DNA from: Alistipes sp. dk3624
GTDB lineage: Bacteria; Bacteroidota; Bacteroidia; Bacteroidales; Rikenellaceae
Reading direction: 5' to 3'
Assembly: GCF_009557455.1 (NCBI RefSeq)
Contig: NZ_CP045651.1
Span: 1,550,001-1,614,000 of the forward strand
Length of the DNA stretch: 64,000 nucleotides
Position numbers and translations under genes: made by a program. The notes below the pieces were generated by a model that searched no databases, was not told the origin of the DNA, and saw nothing but the letters and a program-made list of their open reading frames with translations. Position 1 is the stretch's first letter, and every line of letters starts with the position of its first letter. Shown piece after piece: positions 9,419 through 17,091 of this stretch.

Positions 9419-9554
9419 GAGCAAAGGTACGAAATTTTAATTTCCGAGTATACAAACCGGCAGATAAAAACAGAATATGGGATAACCTGTCGCGGGGCGG
9501 ATGCCCAGAGTTGGCCTTGCGGCTGGTCGGTACCGGAGTACGGACGGGATACAT
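9399..9554 (-). CDS. Possible 51-residue peptide of the repeat unit
   Basis: An ATG inside the C arm of RNA copy 2 opens a 51-codon frame beginning MYPVRTPVPT and containing GHPPRDRLSHILFLSAGLYT. The partial third repeat carries a related 59-codon frame in the same place. The start is preceded directly by sequence complementary to arm B, as in the prophage cassettes. Because the DNA itself is repeated, shared sequence alone does not prove coding. No known domain is recognised. Confidence 0.25.
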   Translation of the reverse strand: MYPVRTPVPTSRKANSGHPPRDRLSHILFLSAGLYTRKLKFRTFALANNII

Positions 9555-9562
9555 GGTTCGCA

Positions 9563-9724
9563 TAAAATAAAAAATGCGCAGTTGCGAACCATATATCCCC
9601 TTGTTACAGGCTCAATAAAGTGCCATTCGCGGGTCGCTAAACCCCAACAGCTCTGCGCATACCTTTTTAAATTGGTTGCTTTATCGAGCACCATAGTAAC
9701 AATTAATAAATATATGATTCGCAA
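9563..9724 (-). ncRNA. Candidate structured RNA, chromosomal copy 2
   Basis: The architecture is that of copy 1. The -7 box is TATCTTTG (9728-9735), with A at 9710-9724, X at 9653-9661, B at 9583-9599, X-prime at 9574-9581, a TTTTTTATTTTA tail, and C at 9546-9562. The loop-proximal stem has changed from GTTGTTCGCA in copy 1 to CATGGTTCGCA, with matching changes in the partner arms. This is covariation within two neighbouring units. The -33-like TTTG is 23 bases from the -7 box, longer than usual. Confidence 0.55.
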
Positions 9725-9860
9725 GAGCAAAGATACAAAATTTTAATTCCCGAGTATACAAACCGGCAGATAAAAACAGAATATGGGATAACCTGTCGCG
9801 GGGCGGATGCCCGAAGTTGACCTTGCGGCCGGTCGGTACCGGAGTACGGACGGGACACAT
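9681..9860 (-). CDS. Possible 59-residue peptide of the partial third repeat
   Basis: The frame starts MCPVRTPVPTGRK and is related to the frame of copy 2, with a longer end that runs over the copy 2 promoter. A nearby upstream ATG at 9869 would add three residues. The C arm TGCGAACC just before the ATG is kept, but A, X and B are missing. Coding is unproven. Confidence 0.25.
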   Translation of the reverse strand: MCPVRTPVPTGRKVNFGHPPRDRLSHILFLSAGLYTRELKFCIFALANHIFINCYYGAR

Positions 9861-9998
9861 GGTTCGCATAAAATAGTAGGCAGAAGTTATGAAACTAATT
9901 CTATATATTTATAAACATATTCGGTTGATATACATATAAATATCTTTAAAAAGACGCAAAAATGCAATGTTTTACCTATGTTGTACCCGTTAAAAGAA

Positions 9999-10031
9999 TA
10001 AACGCTCAACTCGTTAAAAGTTAAGCGTTTA
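9999..10031 (-). terminator. Likely terminator of tRNA-Gln
   Basis: TAAACGCT (9999-10006) and AGCGTTTA (10024-10031) form an 8 bp stem. On the minus strand the tRNA lies upstream and a TTCTTTT stretch follows. Confidence 0.5.
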
Positions 10032-10044
10032 CGATGTAGTCTTG

Positions 10045-10115
10045 TTGACCCACCAGGATTCGAACCTGGAACGACAGAACCAAAATCTGCTGTGTTACCA
10101 TTACACCATGGGTCA
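10045..10115 (-). tRNA. tRNA-Gln(TTG)
   Basis: A complete cloverleaf on the minus strand: acceptor TGACCCA/TGGGTCA, anticodon loop TTTTGGT with anticodon TTG, and T loop TTCGAAT. The discriminator base is A and CCA is not encoded. It reads CAA (and by wobble CAG) glutamine codons. A second glutamine tRNA with anticodon CTG lies at 17.8 kb. Confidence 0.95.
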
Positions 10116-10164
10116 AACTTATTTCAGAACCGGATTTGAGCGACAAATATAGTGCAAGAAATTT

Positions 10165-11394
10165 TTATCTGCAAATTTCGTCCATGATCCGGGCGGTAGC
10201 TCCTTTGTGCTGCAATACATACTCCTTGCAAATCGTTCCGCTGCGTCCCGTGGCGTCCGGATCGTCGTGCAGGCCTGCGAACCATCGTTCCAGTTCTTCC
10301 GCCGAGGCGATACTCGCCGCACCGCGCAGCGTCACCAGATCGCGTGCCTCCCTGAATTTCCCGTAACGGGGTCCGAAAGCCAGCGGCAGTCCAAAGGTGG
10401 CCGCTTCCAGCGTATTGTGTATCCCGGCGCCGAAACCTCCGCCGATGTATCCCCAGCGGCCGTAGCGGTAGACGGACGACAGGATCCCGATCGTATCGAC
10501 GAACAGGACGCCCGCTGCGGCGAGGTCGCTTTGCGGAGTCAGCTGCGTGTAGCGCAGCGCCGGGCGGGAAATACGCTCGCAGAACTTTTCGATCCGTGCG
10601 GGATCGATTTCGTGCGGCGCGACGATGAATTTCACGTCCGGATACCGTTCGATCAATCCCACTAACAATTCTTCGTCGGGCGGCCATGTGCTGCCAGCGA
10701 TAAATACCGGAGCGTCTGCCGCGAACCGTTCGATTTCGGGTAGCCGTTTCGCTTGCTGCGCGATTTCGTATACCCGGTCGAAGCGGGTGTCGCCCGCCAC
10801 ACTGACCTGCTCGATGCCGATGCTTTTCAGCAAATTTCGCGAAGAGTCGTTTTGGACGAAGATATGCCGGAAAGCTCTCAGCGCGCTGCGGAAAAGTCCG
10901 CCGTAAGGACGGAAGAAAATCTGTCCGTCGCGGAATATCGACGAGATCAAGTAGAGTTTCGTGCCCGCCCGTTTCATCGCCAGCAGGTAGTTGACCCAGA
11001 ATTCGTATTTGACGAAAACGGCGATTTTAGGCCGCACGATCGCCATGAAACGGCGCACGTTGCGCGGGGTGTCGGGCGGCAGGTAAAAGATGTAGTCGGC
11101 TCCGGGGTAGTTTTTGCGGATCTCGTAGCCGGACGGAGAAAAGAAGGTGACCAGTATCTTGTAACCCGGACACGCTTTGCGGAACGCTTCGATCACCGGC
11201 CGTCCCTGTTCGAATTCGCCGAGCGAAGCGGCATGGAACCATGCGATGTCGGCTCCGGAGTCCACCGTCCGGGCCAGTTTGTCGAAAATGCCCTTCCGTC
11301 CCCGCACCCAGAGTCGCGCTTTGGGGTTGAACAGGGCGGCAAGCCGTATCGCGGCGTTTGTCAAATAGATGCCAGAGTTGTAGAGCAGCCGCAT
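10165..11394 (-). CDS. waaA: 3-deoxy-D-manno-octulosonic acid transferase
   Basis: WaaA (KdtA) transfers Kdo from CMP-Kdo to lipid A precursor at the inner face of the inner membrane. The 409-residue protein has an N-terminal membrane-associating helix (MRLLYNSGIYLTNAAIRLAA), the WFHAASLGEFEQGRPVIEAF segment with the conserved catalytic Glu region, and the C-terminal GT-B half with FIAGSTWPPDEELL and the GGGFGAGIHNTLEAATFGLP donor-site motif. It shows the host has a Gram-negative outer membrane. It follows the Crp-type regulator by six bases, so the two are probably one transcript. Confidence 0.95.
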   Translation of the reverse strand: MRLLYNSGIYLTNAAIRLAALFNPKARLWVRGRKGIFDKLARTVDSGADIAWFHAASLGEFEQGRPVIEAFRKACPGYKILVTFFSPSGYEIRKNYPGADYIFYLPPDTPRNVRRFMAIVRPKIAVFVKYEFWVNYLLAMKRAGTKLYLISSIFRDGQIFFRPYGGLFRSALRAFRHIFVQNDSSRNLLKSIGIEQVSVAGDTRFDRVYEIAQQAKRLPEIERFAADAPVFIAGSTWPPDEELLVGLIERYPDVKFIVAPHEIDPARIEKFCERISRPALRYTQLTPQSDLAAAGVLFVDTIGILSSVYRYGRWGYIGGGFGAGIHNTLEAATFGLPLAFGPRYGKFREARDLVTLRGAASIASAEELERWFAGLHDDPDATGRSGTICKEYVLQHKGATARIMDEICR

Positions 11395-11400
11395 CGGTCG

Positions 11401-12072
11401 TTATTTGAGAATATCCCGCAGCCCTTTGCGGTTCAGTACGGCAATCGACGACGCTTCGGATCGGATCAGGTGTTTCTTTTCCAGTTCCATGAGTACGGTT
11501 TGCAGCGCGCTGCGCGTGGCGTCGAAATATTCGGCGATTTCGCGGATGTCGGGCACCGGTACCGAGCCGGATTCTTCGGAAGTGTGTTCCAGCAGGTAAG
11601 TGGCGACTTTCTCTTTCAGCGACCGGAACGACAGGAAAAAGATTTTTTTCGACCAGACGTTGGCGCGGTTCGAAATGATGTCGATAAAGTTCGACATAAT
11701 CAGCACGTTGGCCTGCATCAATTCGAAAATATAGCCCCGGTGCAGCGTCATGATCGTTACGTCGCCGTCGGCGATCACGTCGATCGGCAGTTTGTTGTAA
11801 CCGCCGAACAGGAAAGCGGGGGCGATCAACTGCGGAGCCTCGATCGGGTCTACCACGATCGTTTTGCCGCCCGAAACCATCTCTCCGTGCACCCGTCCTT
11901 TCAGGATGATCATCAGGCCCGAATAGGCGGTATCCCGGTGGGCGATGCAGTCTTTATCCTTGTATTCGGTCAGGGAGAATTCGCCCCTTTCACCGATCGT
12001 TTCCCCGATCTGTTCCGCCGTCAGACCTCTGAACAGCGGGCACTGAGCCAATATCGCATACATATCCTTCAC
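11401..12072 (-). CDS. Crp/Fnr-family transcriptional regulator
   Basis: A 223-residue protein with an N-terminal cyclic-nucleotide-binding-like beta roll (about 1-120, e.g. LKGRVHGEMVSGGKT), a long dimer helix, and a C-terminal winged helix (about 150-215, with REIAEYFDATRSALQTVLME as recognition helix). No N-terminal cysteine cluster for an Fnr-type iron-sulphur centre is seen, so oxygen sensing of that kind is unlikely. The effector is unknown. It is followed closely by waaA. Confidence 0.88.
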   Translation of the reverse strand: MKDMYAILAQCPLFRGLTAEQIGETIGERGEFSLTEYKDKDCIAHRDTAYSGLMIILKGRVHGEMVSGGKTIVVDPIEAPQLIAPAFLFGGYNKLPIDVIADGDVTIMTLHRGYIFELMQANVLIMSNFIDIISNRANVWSKKIFFLSFRSLKEKVATYLLEHTSEESGSVPVPDIREIAEYFDATRSALQTVLMELEKKHLIRSEASSIAVLNRKGLRDILK

Positions 12073-12151
12073 AGATTTAAAAGGTTCTCTAATAATGCGT
12101 GAAGTTACTACTTTTTCTTCATTCCGCCAAGCGGTTTCGGCAGATCGGCGG

Positions 12152-12514
12152 TTACCAGCGCGGAACCATCGCGTTCGGAATGTAGCGCAGCCGGTGCGTG
12201 GAATCGGGCAGCAGGTCGACGGCGATTAAGTCGAACTGCGTATCCGCGTCGATCCGGTACAGGGCGACGTATTGCTGTGCGGCCCGGAACAGCGCGTTGA
12301 ATTTTTTCCGGGTCATGGCCTCTTCGGGCGCGGTCAGTCCGTCCGCCTTCCGGGATTTCACTTCCACGATGTGCAACACGCCCTCTTTACGGGCGACAAT
12401 GTCCAGCTCGTAACGGCCGCTGCGCCAGTTGCGGTGCAGCAGGTCGAAACCTTCCGAAAGGAGAAAGCGGGCGGCGATCTCCTCGCCGCGTTGTCCGATA
12501 CGTATCGACGACAT
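12152..12514 (-). CDS. YraN family protein (UPF0102)
   Basis: A 120-residue member of the YraN family with a restriction-endonuclease-like fold. The segments GEEIAARFLLSEGFDLLHRNWR and the core YELDIVARKEGVLHIVEVKSR keep the D...ExK nuclease-type residues. A role in DNA repair or processing is presumed for the family but not settled. It sits 9 bases after pepE and is probably co-transcribed. Confidence 0.9.
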   Translation of the reverse strand: MSSIRIGQRGEEIAARFLLSEGFDLLHRNWRSGRYELDIVARKEGVLHIVEVKSRKADGLTAPEEAMTRKKFNALFRAAQQYVALYRIDADTQFDLIAVDLLPDSTHRLRYIPNAMVPRW

Positions 12515-12523
12515 GCCGCGAAG

Positions 12524-13225
12524 TTACATCAGAAAACTCAGGTCTTCGTCCGGATGCACCTCGAACGGCTGCGTCCCGCAACGGAAGATCCGCATCGGGC
12601 GGTTGCCGATCAACGACAGCCGGTCGCCTTCGACCCGCAACATGCACCCTTCGCGCAGTCCGGCGACGTAAGTTTCCGGATTCGCAGCGATGTATTCCAG
12701 AATGCGCTGTTCGCGGGTTTCGCCGGCATGACCGTCGGGATGGGCGTCCGTATAATGCGGATTGATCTGGAATTTGACCAGTCCGGCGGCGATGAACGAC
12801 GCCGGTTCGACGATCGGCATGTCGTTCGTGGTGCAGATTGTCGGACAGGCCACGTTGCTGCCGGCGCTCCATCCGATATAGGGCATACCGTCGAAGGCCC
12901 GTTCGCGGATTGCCTGCACGAGGCCCTGTTGCTGCATGGCCCGGATCAGCGCGAACGTGTTACCGCCGCCGACGACGACCGCTTCGGCCGCACGCACGGC
13001 GCGGGCCGGGTTGCTTTCGCGGTGTACGGAACGCACCTCGACGCCCAGTTCCGAAAATCGTGCCTGTACTTTGCTCTGGTAGTCGTCGTAAGAGAACGTA
13101 ACGGCGGCGTAAGGGATGAACAGCACTTCCCGGACAGGGCCCAGGAACTCCCGGATCTGTCCGACCGGATATTCGAGAAACCCTTCGCCGGCATTGGTCG
13201 AATTACTGATAAGCAGTAGACGCAT
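12524..13225 (-). CDS. pepE: Dipeptidase E
   Basis: PepE, an aspartyl dipeptidase of peptidase family S51, 233 residues. The catalytic serine is in GWSAGSNVACPT and the conserved INPHYTDAHPDGH with the following Glu supports family membership. The frame is open further upstream into purN, but the ATG at 13225 with MRLLLISNSTNAG matches family starts. It lies 26 bases after purN. Confidence 0.93.
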   Translation of the reverse strand: MRLLLISNSTNAGEGFLEYPVGQIREFLGPVREVLFIPYAAVTFSYDDYQSKVQARFSELGVEVRSVHRESNPARAVRAAEAVVVGGGNTFALIRAMQQQGLVQAIRERAFDGMPYIGWSAGSNVACPTICTTNDMPIVEPASFIAAGLVKFQINPHYTDAHPDGHAGETREQRILEYIAANPETYVAGLREGCMLRVEGDRLSLIGNRPMRIFRCGTQPFEVHPDEDLSFLM

Positions 13226-13251
13226 GATATACTGTGTTTTACGAGACGCCT

Positions 13252-13821
13252 TTACAATCGGGCGATCTCTTTTTCTATTTCTGCCGGAAAGTGCTCGTAT
13301 TCCAGCGCGTGGACTTTGGCCGCTACCGTCTCCGGCGTATCGGTTTCGGTTACCGGCACGCGGTACTGAGCCAGGATGTCGCCGCTGTCGTAGCGCTCGT
13401 TGACGCGGTGGATCGTGATTCCTGTTTCCCGGTCTCCGGCCTCCACGACCGCGCGGTGCACCCGGTCTCCGTACATACCCTTGCCGCCGTGGCGCGGCAG
13501 CAGGGCCGGATGGATGTTCACGATCCGGTTCGGGTAAGCGGTCAGCAGGTTTTCGGGTACCAGCCACAAGAATCCGGCCAATACGACGTAATCGATCTGC
13601 CGCCGGCGCATCAGCACGACGATCCGGTCGCTATTATAGAAGGTGTCCCGGTCGAATACGACCGATTCGATCTGCAGTTTCTCGGCGCGGCGGAGCACTT
13701 TGGCATCCGGTCTGTTGGTCAATATCAGTTCGACGCGGGCCGTATTTCCGGCGGCGAAGTAGCCGGCGATGTTTTCCGCGTTGGAACCCGACCCGGATGC
13801 GAAAATGGCTATTTTCTTCAT
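13252..13821 (-). CDS. purN: Phosphoribosylglycinamide formyltransferase
   Basis: PurN transfers the formyl group of 10-formyl-tetrahydrofolate to GAR in purine synthesis. The 189-residue protein begins KIAIFASGSGSNAENI (phosphate loop) and keeps VLAGFLWLVP, the NIHPALLPRHGGKGMYG catalytic segment with Asn and His, and ETGITIHRVNERYDSGDIL with the catalytic Asp. It is divergent from acpP and may head a purN-pepE-yraN transcript. Confidence 0.96.
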   Translation of the reverse strand: MKKIAIFASGSGSNAENIAGYFAAGNTARVELILTNRPDAKVLRRAEKLQIESVVFDRDTFYNSDRIVVLMRRRQIDYVVLAGFLWLVPENLLTAYPNRIVNIHPALLPRHGGKGMYGDRVHRAVVEAGDRETGITIHRVNERYDSGDILAQYRVPVTETDTPETVAAKVHALEYEHFPAEIEKEIARL

Positions 13822-13900
13822 TTTTAGATTTTTATGCGATAGTTAACGTGTCGTATCCGTAAAAAAAAGAAAGAATTATCAAAAATAATCGAAAAAGTGT

Positions 13901-13908
13901 TACTTTTG
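13901..13908 (+). promoter_or_regulatory. -7 box upstream of acpP
   Basis: TACTTTTG fits TAnnTTTG. No clear -33 TTTG is at the standard distance. The leader to acpP is about 70 bases and AT-rich. Confidence 0.45.
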
Positions 13909-13980
13909 CAAAAATTTGGCTTTGAAATATAAAGTTATTTTTGGAATAAACACAATTGTTAAACTTAAACTAATTTGATT

Positions 13981-14214
13981 ATGTCAGACGTTTCATCAAA
14001 AGTGGTTGAGATCATCGTTGACAAGCTCGGCGTTGATGCTGCTGAAGTTGTTCCCGCCGCAAGCTTTACCAATGACCTGGGCGCGGATTCGCTGGACACC
14101 GTGGAATTGATCATGGAATTCGAAAAGGAATTCGAGATTTCGATTCCGGACGAAGATGCTGAAAAGATCACCACCGTAGGTGATGCTATTAACTACATTT
14201 CTGCCAAGAAATAA
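13981..14214 (+). CDS. acpP: Acyl carrier protein
   Basis: A 77-residue acidic carrier for fatty acid synthesis. The phosphopantetheine attachment serine is in [21 protein letters not shown] at 13981 gives [11 protein letters not shown]; an in-frame codon two positions upstream is not needed. It stands 49 bases before fabF, the usual acpP-fabF pairing, and is followed by rnc. Confidence 0.97.
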   Translation: MSDVSSKVVEIIVDKLGVDAAEVVPAASFTNDLGADSLDTVELIMEFEKEFEISIPDEDAEKITTVGDAINYISAKK

Positions 14215-14263
14215 TTAAGAGCCTTTGAGACAGGGCGTTTGTCAAACGAATTTGTTGTATTTT

Positions 14264-15511
14264 ATGAAACAGAGAAGAGTTGTGATTACGGGGATAGGTA
14301 CCATTAACCCCTTAGGTAACAGCATTGAGGAGTACTTCACTAATCTTGAAAAAGGTGTAAGCGGAGCAGGACCTATTACTCATTTTGACCCTTCTAACTT
14401 CAAGACAAAATTTGCCTGCGAACTCAAAGGTTACGAACCGAATAACTTCTTCGATCGCAAGGAGGTGCGTAAATACGACCTCTATTCGCAGTATGCGTTG
14501 ATCGCCGCCGAACAGGCGGTGCAGGACTCGGGGATCGAGCCCGAAAAGCTCGACCTCGAACGCGTGGGAGTTATCTGGGGATCGGGTATAGGTGGATTGG
14601 AAACATTCTACCAAGAGGTAAAGAGCTATGTCGAGGGAGGTTTCATTCCGCGATATAGCCCTTTCTTCATACCTAAGATGATTGCGGATCTGGCTGCCGG
14701 CCACATTTCGATGAAATACGGTTTCCGGGGCCCGAACTATTGTACGGTTTCGGCCTGCGCTTCGTCGAACCATGCGATGATCGATTCGTTGAATTACATT
14801 CGCTGGGGCAAGGCGGACATGATTCTCACGGGAGGTTCCGAGGCCGCGATCAACCCTCCGGGAGTCGGAGGTTTCAATTCGATGCAGGCCCTCTCGACCC
14901 GCAACGACGACCCGCAGAAAGCTTCGCGGCCGTTCGATGCCGATCGCGACGGGTTCGTGATCGGAGAAGGCGCCGGAGCGTTGCTGCTCGAAGAGTACGA
15001 GCATGCCGTTGCCCGCGGGGCCAAAATCTATGCCGAGGTAGCCGGCGGCGGCATGAGCGCCGATGCTTACCACCTGACCGCTCCCGATCCGGAAGGGAAA
15101 GGCGCGAAAAAGTCCATGCTCGACGCCGTTGCGGATGCGGGGCTGAAAGTTGAGGACATCGATTACGTGAATGTGCACGGAACGTCCACTCCGGTAGGCG
15201 ACATAGCCGAGATCAAAGGATTGTTCGCCGCGTTCGGAGACCACATTTACAACCTGAACATCAGCTCCACGAAGTCGATGACCGGGCACCTGCTGGGCGC
15301 CGCCGGTTCGATCGAAGCGCTGGCTTGCGTGATGGCCCTGACCAAAGGGATCGTGCCTCCGACGATCAACAACGAAAACCTCGATCCGAATATCGATCCG
15401 AAGCTCAACCTGACGCTCAACGTCGCCCAGAAACGCGATGTGAAGTGCGCGCTGAGCAACACGTTCGGTTTCGGCGGACACAACTCGACGGTCGTACTCA
15501 AAAAGATGTAA
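14264..15511 (+). CDS. fabF: Beta-ketoacyl-ACP synthase II
   Basis: FabF condenses malonyl-ACP with acyl-ACP. The catalytic triad is visible: Cys in TVSACASSNHAM, His in NVHGTSTPVGD, and His in KSMTGHLLGAAGS. At 415 residues it has normal length. The ATG at 14264 giving MKQRRVVITGIGTINPLG is the family start, although the frame is open a little further upstream. Its stop overlaps the rnc start by one base (TAATG). Confidence 0.97.
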   Translation: MKQRRVVITGIGTINPLGNSIEEYFTNLEKGVSGAGPITHFDPSNFKTKFACELKGYEPNNFFDRKEVRKYDLYSQYALIAAEQAVQDSGIEPEKLDLERVGVIWGSGIGGLETFYQEVKSYVEGGFIPRYSPFFIPKMIADLAAGHISMKYGFRGPNYCTVSACASSNHAMIDSLNYIRWGKADMILTGGSEAAINPPGVGGFNSMQALSTRNDDPQKASRPFDADRDGFVIGEGAGALLLEEYEHAVARGAKIYAEVAGGGMSADAYHLTAPDPEGKGAKKSMLDAVADAGLKVEDIDYVNVHGTSTPVGDIAEIKGLFAAFGDHIYNLNISSTKSMTGHLLGAAGSIEALACVMALTKGIVPPTINNENLDPNIDPKLNLTLNVAQKRDVKCALSNTFGFGGHNSTVVLKKM

Positions 15512-16287
15512 TGTTTGGAACGATACAGTCTTATTTCAGGCTGCGTTACGGCAGGGATAAGGCATATTATCGAATGCTGAAAACTATTTTCGGGCTTCGT
15601 CCGAATAATATAGAACTCTATAAGCTGGCCTTGATTCACAGGTCAGCTTCCTTGTTTCTGGACGACGGGGCCCCGATCAATAACGAACGGCTTGAATTCC
15701 TCGGCGACGCGGTGATCGAGTCGATCGTATCGGATTTCCTGTTCATCGAGTTTCCCGAGGCGGACGAGGGATTTCTGTCTCGGTTGCGTTCGCGAATCGT
15801 CCGGCGTTCGTCGCTGAACCGGCTGGCGATCGAGATCGGGCTCGACCGGTACGTGATCGCCCAGGGCGGCAACGGCTTTGCCCAGAAACACCTGTACGGG
15901 GATACGCTCGAAGCAATGATGGGAGCGGTTTACCTCGACAAGGGATACGATTTTTCGAACCGGCTTTTTATCAACGGGATTCTGCGGAAATACGTCGATC
16001 TGGACGATATGTCCGAGCAGGAGACCGATTTTAAGAGCCGTTTGATCGAATGGAGTCAGAAAAACCGGAAACGCTTGCAGTTCGATTCGGCGCCCAGCGC
16101 GTCGTATACGGCCAAATCGCCTCATTTTCGGACGACCGTTTTGGTGGACGGCCGACCGTCCGGCGACGGGGAGGGAGACAGTAAAAAGGAGTCTGAACAG
16201 CGGGCGTGTCAGGAGGCGATCCGTCGGCTGGAACGGCTGGGGGAATCGGTGCTTTCCGAGGCAGCCGGAGGTTCGGACGGCGAATGA
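15511..16287 (+). CDS. rnc: Ribonuclease III
   Basis: RNase III cleaves double-stranded RNA in rRNA maturation and mRNA decay. The signature NNERLEFLGDAVIES near residue 56, the YGDTLEAMMGAVYLD metal-binding segment, and a C-terminal double-stranded RNA-binding domain (about 170-245) are all present. The 258-residue protein starts at the ATG overlapping the fabF stop. Such an enzyme could act on the paired RNAs proposed elsewhere in this window. Confidence 0.96.
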   Translation: MFGTIQSYFRLRYGRDKAYYRMLKTIFGLRPNNIELYKLALIHRSASLFLDDGAPINNERLEFLGDAVIESIVSDFLFIEFPEADEGFLSRLRSRIVRRSSLNRLAIEIGLDRYVIAQGGNGFAQKHLYGDTLEAMMGAVYLDKGYDFSNRLFINGILRKYVDLDDMSEQETDFKSRLIEWSQKNRKRLQFDSAPSASYTAKSPHFRTTVLVDGRPSGDGEGDSKKESEQRACQEAIRRLERLGESVLSEAAGGSDGE

Positions 16288-16300
16288 CGTTATAAACGGA

Positions 16301-16999
16301 ATGATGCGGGATATTTCATCGGTTACGGACAAACAGGTGCGCGAAAAACTGGTTGCGCAAGGACCGTCTGCGCTGTCGGATGCCGAATTGCTGAGCATTC
16401 TGCTTCGGGACGGCGATGCCGGGGATTCGGCCGTCGGGCTGGCGGAGCGATTGCTGGCGCACTTCGGCGGAAGCCTTGCCCGGATGGAACGTTGCGATTT
16501 GCCGGCCCTGCGCATGGTGGGAGGGCTCGGTATCCGCAGAGCCGCCACGGTTGCCGCCGCGCTGGAACTGGGGCGCAGGCTTCGGATCGAAGAGGGACAA
16601 CAGATCGATTCGGTGCGTACCGATCAGGATATCGTCGCGATGTTCCAGCCGCAGCTCGGCGCGTTGCCTTACGAAGAGTTCTGGGCGGTTTATCTCAATG
16701 CTTCGAACCGGGTGATCGACCGGATGCGGGTCAGCCAGGGGGGCGTTTCTGCTACCGTCGTGGATCACCGGCTGATCGTCAAGCGGGCCGTCGAAAAACT
16801 GGCGAATGCGCTGGTACTGGTGCACAATCATCCGTCGGGAAACGAACTGCCGAGCGACGAAGACAAAGCCCTGACCGGTCGGGTCGATCTGGCGGCTTCG
16901 CTGTTCGACATTACGCTGCTCGATCATATCATCGTTACGGCGGGGCCTTGTTACAGTTTCCGCAGTCACGGCTTTTTCGATAAACGGCCGAATCCGTAG
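16301..16999 (+). CDS. RadC family protein (JAB domain)
   Basis: A 232-residue RadC/YeeS-type protein. It has an N-terminal UPF0758 helix-hairpin-helix part (LSDAELLSILLRDG) and a C-terminal JAB/MPN metalloprotease-like domain with VHNHPSGNELPSDED, the HxHx(7)D zinc motif. Despite the historical name, a DNA repair role is not established. It follows rnc by 13 bases. Confidence 0.92.
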   Translation: MMRDISSVTDKQVREKLVAQGPSALSDAELLSILLRDGDAGDSAVGLAERLLAHFGGSLARMERCDLPALRMVGGLGIRRAATVAAALELGRRLRIEEGQQIDSVRTDQDIVAMFQPQLGALPYEEFWAVYLNASNRVIDRMRVSQGGVSATVVDHRLIVKRAVEKLANALVLVHNHPSGNELPSDEDKALTGRVDLAASLFDITLLDHIIVTAGPCYSFRSHGFFDKRPNP

Positions 17000-17091
17000 G
17001 AGTCCGGTGCGCAACGCATGTTTTTATTTACGGAAGAGCGGTGCGCTTTTGATCGAAATTCATTTACTTTGCATTTCCAAACGGCAGAAAA

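Larger units (their letters stand above)
9151..9890 (-). repeat. Tandem ~308 bp repeat array, two full copies and a partial third
   Basis: The block starting CAGATAAAAAC recurs at 9151, 9461 and 9767, giving periods of 310 and 306 bases. Each full unit, read on the minus strand, has a TAnnTTTG -7 box, a structured ~165-base segment, and a short open frame of 51-59 codons that runs into the next unit's promoter. Copies are similar but not identical, and differences within the stems are compensated. The third copy keeps only the short frame and the C arm. No transposase, direct-repeat targets or CRISPR-like spacing are seen. Confidence 0.85.

Noticed and set aside
9151-9890. CRISPR array
   Set aside because: Units are ~308 bp and similar along their whole length, without short repeats and unique spacers, and no cas gene is present.
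9151-9890. Retron or group II intron
   Set aside because: No reverse transcriptase or intron-encoded protein lies nearby, and the domain order does not match either.
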